Positions 1 through 4,532 of a DNA stretch of 5,008 bases are shown here, one piece after another; position 1 is the stretch's first letter, and each line of letters opens with the position of its first letter. The notes beneath the pieces were generated by a model. It searched no databases and was not told the DNA's origin. It saw nothing but the letters and a program-made list of their open reading frames with translations. Position numbers and translations under genes: made by a program. This stretch comes from Nocardioides sp. (GTDB taxonomy: Bacteria; Actinomycetota; Actinomycetes; Propionibacteriales; Nocardioidaceae). The stretch is taken from positions 1-5,008 of the forward strand of contig JAJPEO010000113.1 in NCBI GenBank assembly GCA_021166815.1, in the 5' to 3' direction.

Positions 1-87
1 TCCGACGTCTACGACTCCGGCTGCCTGCTGTACGAGCTCCTCGCCGGGCGTCCGCCGTTGGTGGGCGACTGCGCGGTGTCCGTGGCC

Positions 88-90
88 TAG
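88..90 (+). other. In-frame amber stop (TAG) inside the kinase domain
   Basis: The codon is in phase with the kinase reading on both sides: GGDC-type sequence upstream ends in SVA, and QHVRE follows directly. No frame change is needed to continue. Family knowledge predicts Tyr, normally TAC in this G/C-biased genome, so a single C-to-G change explains it. Confidence 0.85.
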
Positions 91-162
91 CAGCACGTCC
101 GCGAGCAGGCGCCCCCGCCGAGCGACCTCGACGACCAGCTCGACCCCGAGGTCGACGCGATC

Positions 163-1182
163 GTGATGAAGGCGCTGGCCAAGCGCGTCGAGGACCGCTA
201 CCAGAGCGCGGCGGCGATGCGCTCCGACATCGAGCGCTACCTCTCCGGCCACCCCGTCCACGCGGCGCCGCCGCCGGCGCCCGAGACCGAGGTCGTGCCC
301 GCCGTCGCGCCGGTCACCGCGACGACCACGATGGCGGCCACGCGCCCGCCGGCCGACGACGAGGACGACACGACCGGCCGCAACGCCCTGCTGATCCTCC
401 TCGGCGTCCTGGTCGTGGGCCTCATCGCGCTCGCCGCGTTCTTCCTGCCCCGCCTCTTCGAGAGCGCCCCGGAGGATGTCCAGGTGCCCAACCTGATCGG
501 CCTCACCGAGCGCGAGGCGAGCCTCGAGATCGTCGACGCCGGCCTGCAGGTCGGCCGGATCGACCGCGAGGCCTCCGCCACCGTCGAGGCCGACCACGTC
601 ATCCGCCAGTCCCCCAACCGCGACACCTACGCCGCACCCGGCAGCACCGTCGACCTCGTGGTGTCGCTGGGCAAGCCCGAGGTGGAGGTCCCGTACGTCG
701 TCGGCCCGTCGCGGCAGGACGCCCGCGACGCCCTGGAGAGCCTCGACCTCAAGGTCAAGATGGTCGAGGAGGACTCCGACGAGCCCCGCGACGAGGTGCT
801 GCGCACCGATCCCTCGCAGGGCACGCGGGTGCGGGCCGGCAGCACGGTCACCGTGTTCTGGTCCGACGGCCCCGAGGAAGTCCCCGACGTCGTCGGCATG
901 ACCCAGGCCGAGGCCGAGAAGGCGATCCGTGACGCCGGGTTCACCCCCGACGCGGTCCCCTACGGCGGCGAGACGACCGAGCCCAAGGGCACCGTCGTGC
1001 GCCAGAGCCCGGCCGGGGGCACCGCCGACCAGGGCGACACGATCACGATCTTCATCTCCACGTACGAGGAGCCGACGCCCACGCCGACGCCCACGCCGAC
1101 CGACACCACGTCGCCGTCGCCGACCGACAGCCCCACGCTGCCGACCGAGAGCCCGCAGCCGCGCCCCTCGCGCAGTGGGTGA
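163..1182 (+). CDS. Membrane anchor plus three PASTA domains (intact ORF downstream of the amber stop)
   Basis: This is the open part of the kinase gene after the stop. Counting from the GTG at 163 (ATG at 166 is the alternative), residues 1-30 finish the kinase C-lobe, about 35-72 are a Pro/Ala/acidic cytoplasmic linker, and 74-99 form one membrane segment (ALLILLGVLVVGLIAL). Three PASTA domains follow at about 106-170, 172-236 and 237-301. Each has the VPx(L/V)(I/V)G opening and a GSTV- or GDTI-type last strand. Residues 302-339 are a Thr/Pro/Ser-rich tail. PASTA domains bind muropeptides or lipid II outside the cell. If translated from 163, the product would be a PASTA membrane protein without a kinase. 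I see no convincing ribosome site: a GAGG at 148-151 is 11-14 bases away. This start is therefore only formal, and the real unit is probably the full-length kinase gene. Confidence 0.7.
   Translation: MMKALAKRVEDRYQSAAAMRSDIERYLSGHPVHAAPPPAPETEVVPAVAPVTATTTMAATRPPADDEDDTTGRNALLILLGVLVVGLIALAAFFLPRLFESAPEDVQVPNLIGLTEREASLEIVDAGLQVGRIDREASATVEADHVIRQSPNRDTYAAPGSTVDLVVSLGKPEVEVPYVVGPSRQDARDALESLDLKVKMVEEDSDEPRDEVLRTDPSQGTRVRAGSTVTVFWSDGPEEVPDVVGMTQAEAEKAIRDAGFTPDAVPYGGETTEPKGTVVRQSPAGGTADQGDTITIFISTYEEPTPTPTPTPTDTTSPSPTDSPTLPTESPQPRPSRSG
1072..1100 (+). repeat. 12-bp tandem repeat coding the Thr/Pro tail
   Basis: The unit CCGACGCCCACG occurs at 1072-1083 and 1084-1095 and begins a third copy at 1096. 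It encodes PTPT repeats just after the last PASTA domain. Such tails vary in length by slippage and, in actinobacteria, may be O-mannosylated; the last point is inference. Confidence 0.7.
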
Positions 1183-1188
1183 GCGGGC

Positions 1189-1944
1189 TCAGCCTGCGAT
1201 GGGCGTGGCCCAGCTGACGTCGATCAGGCCGTCGTAGGCCGGGGCGGTCTCCTCGTCGAGGTCCTCGACCAGCCAGCCGACGCCGCCGCCCGGCGCGGCC
1301 GCGTCGTCACGGTAGGCCGCGATCGCCTCGTCGGTGTCGAGCGCGGCGTGGATCGCGTTGAGGTCGTCGCCGATGCCGACGATGACGTAGGGCGGTGCGT
1401 AGGGCACGCCCTGGAGGGTGACGATGCTGCCCTCGCACTTGATGCCGGTGGTGGAGACCAGGCGCTGGCCCTGGATGGTGACCGCGCGCGCCCCGGCGCT
1501 CCACATCGCGTTGGCGACGGCCTGGATGTCCTGCTGGTGGACGACGAGGTCCCTGGGCTCGACGCCGGAGCTGGTCGCGGCGTCCTCGGGCGCGTCGGTG
1601 AGCGTCACGCGGACGGCAGGCCCCGTCTGCGGGGTCAGCCCGGCGGGGTCGAGGAGGTGCTCGATCTCGGTCCGTACGCGCTGCACCGAGCGGTCGGCCA
1701 GGCCGGAGCTCAGCTCCTCGACCTCGACGTTGAGCTCCGCCGCGCGGGCGGTCAGCCGGTTGGTGCGCTCGCGCTCGGCCGTGACGACCGAGGCCAGGTC
1801 GGTGAGGCGGCCGGCCCGCAGGTCGGTGCCGTCGCTCTGCTCCGCGCTCACCGCGAAGATGGAACCCCCGAGCACCAGCACCGCGGCCGTGCCGAGTCGC
1901 CAACCCCGGCGCACGGGAGGGCGCTCATGGGTTCCGGGGCTCAT
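1189..1944 (-). CDS. DUF881 family single-pass membrane protein (Rv0012-like)
   Basis: 251 aa from the ATG at 1944. Residues 1-15 are a short basic cytoplasmic N-terminus, and 16-34 are a membrane segment or uncleaved signal (LGTAAVLVLGGSIFAVSA). About 47-83 is a probable coiled coil (ERERTNRLTARAAELNVEVE). Residues 105-245 form the DUF881 domain with its most conserved stretch VVHQQDIQAVANAMWSAGA (135-153), followed by TIQGQRL, CEGSIVTLQG and PYVIVGIGD. The domain should face outside. No biochemical function is established; relatives include Rv0012 and Bacillus YlxW/YlxX, and its linkage to division genes is conserved. A longer form to 2022 is open, but it would run through the crgA control region and add unconserved residues. 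ATG 1944 places the basic-plus-hydrophobic signal correctly and has a possible -10 just upstream. No Shine-Dalgarno is visible. The gene converges on the kinase gene with 6 bp between stops. Confidence 0.9.
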   Translation of the reverse strand: MSPGTHERPPVRRGWRLGTAAVLVLGGSIFAVSAEQSDGTDLRAGRLTDLASVVTAERERTNRLTARAAELNVEVEELSSGLADRSVQRVRTEIEHLLDPAGLTPQTGPAVRVTLTDAPEDAATSSGVEPRDLVVHQQDIQAVANAMWSAGARAVTIQGQRLVSTTGIKCEGSIVTLQGVPYAPPYVIVGIGDDLNAIHAALDTDEAIAAYRDDAAAPGGGVGWLVEDLDEETAPAYDGLIDVSWATPIAG

Positions 1945-1950
1945 GCCGAC

Positions 1951-1957
1951 TAAGGTA
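1951..1957. promoter_or_regulatory. Possible overlapping divergent -10 elements between the DUF881 gene and crgA
   Basis: TAAGGT (1951-1956) reads TANNNT on the plus strand. Its near mirror TACCTT (1957-1952) reads TANNNT on the minus strand, ending 7 nt before the ATG at 1944, so the minus-strand transcript could be leaderless. It is the most A/T-rich patch in the 80-bp divergent gap. I see no good -35 hexamer for either direction, which is common in actinobacteria but keeps this tentative. Confidence 0.35.
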
Positions 1958-2014
1958 ACCCCCCGATGGGCGCCTCGCCCTGACCGCACGCGATCCGCAG
2001 CACCCACGCAGACC

Positions 2015-2019
2015 AGGAG
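2015..2019 (+). promoter_or_regulatory. Ribosome binding site of crgA
   Basis: AGGAG lies 5 nt before the GTG at 2025. It decides this GTG start; there is no upstream in-frame alternative with a comparable site. Confidence 0.75.
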
Positions 2020-2024
2020 CATCC

Positions 2025-2477
2025 GTGTCCAAGGCCAAGACCGCGATCACCACCGAACGCGCCCCGATCATCACGGTCCGGTTCGTCATCGCGCTGCTGC
2101 TGTTCGTCGCCGGCATCGCCTGGGTCGCCTGGTACTACACCAGCGTGCGCCCCGACCCGGGTGTGTTCCCGCCCGTCGACGGCTCACCGAAGGCCATCGC
2201 GGACCTCGGCCGGTGGAACTACACGATCGGCCTGGGCCTGGCCATGCTCGGCCTGATGGTCTCCGCGCACCCCTCGACCCCGCTGGGCCGCGGCCGGGGC
2301 GTCGTCATCGCGATGCTGAGCTGCTTCCTGCTCGGCCTGGTGTGGATCATCCTCTACTACATCTTCGCCAACGACCTGTCCCGCGTGCCCGTCTTCAACG
2401 ACCTCGGCAACTGGAACCTCGCCGTGGGCATCGCCCTCATGGGGGTCGGCTTCTCGTTCGCGACCAAGTGGGAATAG
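2025..2477 (+). CDS. crgA: CrgA-family cell division protein, apparently two CrgA units in tandem
   Basis: 150 aa with a GTG start behind AGGAG. CrgA is an actinobacterial inner-membrane division factor. It restrains Z-ring use in Streptomyces and contacts FtsZ, FtsQ and PBP3/FtsI in mycobacteria. Known CrgAs are about 84-93 aa with two membrane segments. This one has four, at about 17-38, 66-80, 92-113 and 131-147. The halves look alike: VIALLLFVAGIAWVAWYY (21-38) resembles VIAMLSCFLLGLVWIILYY (94-112), and DLGRWN (60-65) resembles DLGNWN (126-131). Each DLGxWN is followed by a Gly-rich membrane helix; the C-terminus ATKWE resembles the family's usual end. Both termini should be cytoplasmic. 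It is transcribed away from the DUF881 gene and ends at the structured gap. Family membership is confident from sequence and position; the duplication is my reading. Confidence 0.85.
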   Translation: MSKAKTAITTERAPIITVRFVIALLLFVAGIAWVAWYYTSVRPDPGVFPPVDGSPKAIADLGRWNYTIGLGLAMLGLMVSAHPSTPLGRGRGVVIAMLSCFLLGLVWIILYYIFANDLSRVPVFNDLGNWNLAVGIALMGVGFSFATKWE

Positions 2478-2503
2478 CCTTCTGACGTTGTCGTGCTCCC
2501 GCC

Positions 2504-2559
2504 CGAGCGGTGAGTGAGCCACCTTTCTGGGGAAGGAAAGGTGGCTCTCTCACCGCTCG
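2504..2559. terminator. Long near-perfect hairpin, probable bidirectional terminator
   Basis: Arms 2504-2527 and 2536-2559 pair over 24 bp with a single mismatch (T2515 opposite T2548), around the 8-nt loop TGGGGAAG. It begins 27 bp after the crgA stop and lies between convergent genes, so it can act on both strands. No U-tract follows on the plus side, as is usual in actinobacteria. The stem is long for a simple terminator, so another role such as RNA stability or a protein site remains open. Confidence 0.7.
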
Positions 2560-2594
2560 TGGCGATTTCGGGGTCGCTCATCCGATTTCCACAC

Positions 2595-2662
2595 TGTGGA
2601 CAACGCCTGTGGAGAATTACATCGGTGTAGTTATCCACACCTGTGTGCACAGCTGGGGACAA
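2595..2662. promoter_or_regulatory. Cluster of four DnaA-box-like 9-mers
   Basis: On the minus strand TTGTCCACA (2595-2603) is a perfect box. TTCTCCACA (2608-2616), also minus, fits the looser Streptomyces consensus. TTATCCACA (2631-2639, plus) is a perfect classical box, and TTGTCCCCA (2654-2662, minus) has one mismatch. Centres are 13, 23 and 23 bp apart. Between boxes 2 and 3, 2615-2634 is 14/20 A/T in a region otherwise about 70% GC. DnaA-box clusters outside oriC titrate or reactivate DnaA in other bacteria; whether this one does is inference. It is unlikely to be oriC itself, since neither dnaA nor dnaN flanks it. Confidence 0.55.
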
Positions 2663-2713
2663 CGTGGCCGTACGCGCTCATGGTCCGGCGGTGGCCTTCC
2701 CGGGCGGTGGGGT

Positions 2714-2875
2714 GGAATCACCGGATAACCACCACAGCGCCGGGTTCGCCCCCGTTGCAGCGGGGGTGAACATGGAGAACAGGGCACCTTGGGGCTCGTA
2801 CGCCCCCACTTCTCCCGGTTGTCGGCCGGTGCAACGGGGGCGAACCGCAAGGAACCCCCGTTATCCGGTGATTCC
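2714..2875. repeat. Inverted pair of 66-bp repeat units with fixed spacing
   Basis: Units 2714-2779 and 2810-2875 are inverted relative to each other, equal in length and alignable without gaps at 47/66 identities by hand count. Identity is concentrated in blocks: GTTATCCGGTGATTCC (2860-2875; complement 2714-2729, 16/16), TGCAACGGGGGCGAACC (2830-2846; complement 2743-2759, 17/17), and TTCTCC (2810-2815; complement 2774-2779). The 13-bp linker between the two long blocks differs almost completely but keeps its length. The 30-bp centre holds a small hairpin (GGGGC 2791-2795 / GCCCC 2802-2806). It may also terminate rhomboid transcripts. Blocks with conserved spacing suggest binding sites or a small repeat family rather than a plain terminator. 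Confidence 0.75.
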
Positions 2876-2906
2876 GCCGGAGCCGCGCCGCCGGGGCGAT
2901 AGGGCG

Positions 2907-3848
2907 TCAGGCCAGGGCGGCGGCGCGGAGCAGGGCGAGGCCGAGGAGGACCACCAGCAGTACGCCGATCCCGGCCCACTGCACCAGCGAGCGCCGGGCC
3001 TTGGGGGCGAAGGCGATGACGACCGCGGCGGCGGCGCCGCCGAGGAAGCCGCCGAGGTGGCCCTGCCAGGAGATGAACCTCCAGCCGACGATCGTGATCA
3101 CGGCGGCGAGGACGAGGTTCTGCATGATCCACTGCGTGTTGAGGCGTGCCTTGGTGAAGGTCACGAGCAGCCCGCCGAGCACGCCGAACAGGGCGCCCGA
3201 GGCGCCGAGGGTGCTGCCGGTGGCGTCGGAGAGCCACAGCACGACGAGGGAGCCGCCGACGGCGCCCAGGAGGTAGACGGCGAGGAAGCGGGCCCGGCCC
3301 ATGATCTGCTCGAGCGTCGGCCCGAGGACGTAGAGGGCCATCATGTTGAGGGCGATGTGCCAGATCTCGACGTGGGTGAAGGCGCTGGTGATGACCTGCC
3401 ACCACGCCCCGTCGGCGACCCCGGGGCGCCAGAGGCCGTCCCCGCCCTGCAGGGCGCGGCACAGCGCCTCGGAGGTGATCGCGGGGTAGTAGGCGTCGGG
3501 TTGGGCGACCGAGCCGCACTGGCCCGCCGGCACCAGCGCCAGCAGCTCGACCAGGCGGGAGCGTGCGCCGCCGGTGGCCGAGATGACCAGCCAGATGATC
3601 GCGTTGATCGCGATGAGGACGTACGACGTCAGCCTCGGGTCACCGCTGCGCTTCCCCCCGTAGAGGGCCGTGATCTGGCGGGTCTCGCGCGCGCCCTGGC
3701 GCACGCAGTCGGGGCACTGGAAGCCCACCGCCGCATCACGCATGCAGTCGGGGCAGATCGGTTGCTCGCAGCGCTGGCAGCGGATCCAGGTCTCCCGGCC
3801 GGGGTGCCGATAACAGGTCGGCACACCGGCCGGGGACGCGTCGTTCAT
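2907..3848 (-). CDS. Rhomboid family intramembrane serine protease with N-terminal zinc-finger
   Basis: 313 aa. Residues 12-48 carry a B-box-like metal site with Cys12, His15, Cys24, Cys27, Cys32, Cys35, Cys45 and Cys48. The rhomboid core follows, with a first membrane segment at about 73-91. A long extracytoplasmic loop (92-148) leads to FTHVEIWHIALNMMALY with His164 and Asn168 (oxyanion side), then GASGALFG with the nucleophile Ser217, and GHLGGFLGGA with catalytic His264. A last segment spans about 289-310. Rhomboids cut membrane proteins within or near transmembrane helices; the substrate here is unknown. All catalytic residues are present, so it should be active. The ATG at 3848 starts 16 bp after the cyclophilin stop without a clear Shine-Dalgarno, suggesting cotranscription and possibly translational coupling. 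Zinc-finger rhomboids beside ppiA and crgA are usual in actinobacteria. Confidence 0.92.
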   Translation of the reverse strand: MNDASPAGVPTCYRHPGRETWIRCQRCEQPICPDCMRDAAVGFQCPDCVRQGARETRQITALYGGKRSGDPRLTSYVLIAINAIIWLVISATGGARSRLVELLALVPAGQCGSVAQPDAYYPAITSEALCRALQGGDGLWRPGVADGAWWQVITSAFTHVEIWHIALNMMALYVLGPTLEQIMGRARFLAVYLLGAVGGSLVVLWLSDATGSTLGASGALFGVLGGLLVTFTKARLNTQWIMQNLVLAAVITIVGWRFISWQGHLGGFLGGAAAAVVIAFAPKARRSLVQWAGIGVLLVVLLGLALLRAAALA

Positions 3849-3864
3849 CGGGGGATCGGGACGC

Positions 3865-4377
3865 TCAGCGCTCGATCGTGACCGACTCGATGACCACCGG
3901 GTCGACCGGGCGGTCCATGGCGCCGGTGGGCGTCTTGGCGATCGCGTCGACGACGTCGCGGCTGGCCTGGTCGGCGACCTCGCCGAAGATCGTGTGCTTG
4001 AAGTTCAGCCACGCGGTCGGGGTCACGGTGATGAAGAACTGCGAGCCGTTGGTGCCCGGGCCGGCGTTGGCCATCGCGAGGAGGTAGGGCTTGTCGAAGA
4101 CCAGCTCGGGGTGGGGCTCGTCCTTGAAGGTGTAGCCCGGGCCGCCGGTGCCGGTGCCGAGCGGGCAGCCGCCCTGGATCATGAAGCCGTCGATGACCCG
4201 GTGGAAGCCGAGGCCGTCGTAGTACTTCTCACCGCTGCGACCGGCGTCGTCCTTGTAGTCCTTGGTGCCCTCGGCGAGACCGATGAAGTTGTCGACCGTC
4301 TCAGGAGCGTGGTTGGGGAACAGGTTGATGACGATGTCACCGCGGTTGGTCTTGAGGGTGGCCTTGGGGTCCGCCAT
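3865..4377 (-). CDS. ppiA: Cyclophilin-type peptidyl-prolyl cis-trans isomerase
   Basis: 170 aa; catalyses cis-trans isomerisation of X-Pro bonds during protein folding, in the cytoplasm because no signal peptide is present. The cyclophilin fold covers nearly the whole chain. It shows FHRVIDGFMIQGG (58-70) with catalytic Arg60, Phe65 and Gln68, then MANAGPGTNGSQFFIT (102-117) with Gln113 and Phe115. WLNFKHTIFGEV (123-134) has the Trp linked to cyclosporin binding and His128. It strongly resembles mycobacterial PpiA (Rv0009) from LKTNRGDIVINLF onward, without that protein's extra N-terminal residues. Start choice: the ATG at 4377 is preceded by GAGAGG at 7 nt, and upstream in-frame sequence to 4671 is unconserved and antisense to the neighbouring gene. 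It is first in a likely two-gene operon with the rhomboid gene. Confidence 0.95.
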   Translation of the reverse strand: MADPKATLKTNRGDIVINLFPNHAPETVDNFIGLAEGTKDYKDDAGRSGEKYYDGLGFHRVIDGFMIQGGCPLGTGTGGPGYTFKDEPHPELVFDKPYLLAMANAGPGTNGSQFFITVTPTAWLNFKHTIFGEVADQASRDVVDAIAKTPTGAMDRPVDPVVIESVTIER

Positions 4378-4384
4378 GGGTGTG

Positions 4385-4390
4385 CCTCTC
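4385..4390 (-). promoter_or_regulatory. Ribosome binding site of ppiA
   Basis: GAGAGG on the minus strand, 7 nt before the ATG at 4377. It supports the short start over the 268-residue open frame that extends to 4671. Confidence 0.65.
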
Positions 4391-4519
4391 AGAGGGGATG
4401 TCACGTGTACGCCCACGATCCTGCCACGCGGCACCCACCGCGGGTGAGCCACGCCCCTCCCACCCGGACGGGGCTGGTCCGCGCTTGGCGGGCGTGGTGA
4501 GATGGGTGGCACATCCACC

Positions 4520-4526
4520 AGGAGGT
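4520..4526 (+). promoter_or_regulatory. Strong ribosome binding site of the 4533 gene
   Basis: AGGAGGT, a full anti-16S match, lies 6 nt before the ATG at 4533. It is the strongest such site in the window and fixes this start, implying a well translated product. A weak -10 candidate, TGAGAT (4498-4503), lies upstream, but I see no good -35. Confidence 0.8.
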
Positions 4527-4532
4527 AGACGA

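Larger units (their letters stand above)
1..1182 (+). pseudogene. pknB: PknB-type Ser/Thr protein kinase, 3' part, interrupted by an in-frame amber codon
   Basis: This is one continuous reading frame (frame 1) of a membrane Ser/Thr kinase, cut by the window edge at its 5' end and by TAG at 88-90. Codons 1-29 are kinase C-lobe subdomain IX onward: SDVY with its conserved Asp, then GCLLYELLAGRPP. Beyond the stop the C-lobe resumes with QHVRE, the DAIVMKALAK helix and the RYQSAAAMRSDIERYL helix (roughly 91-243). The family usually reads close to AYQHVRE here, so the stop sits where a conserved Tyr is expected, one base (TAC to TAG) away. The ATP-binding lobe and catalytic loop lie outside the window. 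PASTA kinases of this kind control peptidoglycan synthesis and division, which fits the crgA neighbourhood. It may be a true pseudogene, a sequence error, or a recently split gene. The family call is confident; loss of function is not. Confidence 0.75.
2478..2906. other. Structured non-coding gap between convergent crgA and rhomboid genes
   Basis: This 429-bp stretch contains no credible gene. It holds a long hairpin (2504-2559), a cluster of DnaA-box-like 9-mers (2595-2662) and paired inverted repeats (2714-2875). I see nothing further in 2663-2713 or 2876-2906. Open frames crossing it are readings opposite to or out of phase with the rhomboid gene. Confidence 0.7.

Noticed and set aside
88..90. 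TAG read as pyrrolysine or another recoded residue
   Set aside because: The family position expects Tyr, not a special residue; no recoding signal or machinery is visible, and a point change or base-call error is simpler.
1945..2022. N-terminal extension of the DUF881 protein to a start at 2022
   Set aside because: It would cover the crgA ribosome site and divergent promoter region, and would place 26 extra residues before a normal basic-plus-hydrophobic signal.
1418..2485. 355-residue plus-strand frame across the DUF881 gene and crgA
   Set aside because: It overlaps two well supported genes in other frames and is Arg/Pro/Ser-rich without recognisable motifs.
2595..2662. DnaA-box cluster as the chromosomal oriC
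   Set aside because: The flanking genes are crgA and the rhomboid gene, not dnaA and dnaN, and there are only four boxes with a short A/T-rich patch.
2643..3881. 412-residue open frame on the plus strand
   Set aside because: It runs antisense through the whole rhomboid gene and the inverted repeat; its low-complexity Gly/Ala/Asp/Glu composition is a by-product of high GC, and the rhomboid motifs lie on the other strand.
4431..4466. Small inverted repeats (CGGGTG/CACCCG) in the ppiA-4533 gap
   Set aside because: Six-base arms with a 14-nt loop are expected by chance in DNA this GC-rich, and they do not align with a promoter or start.
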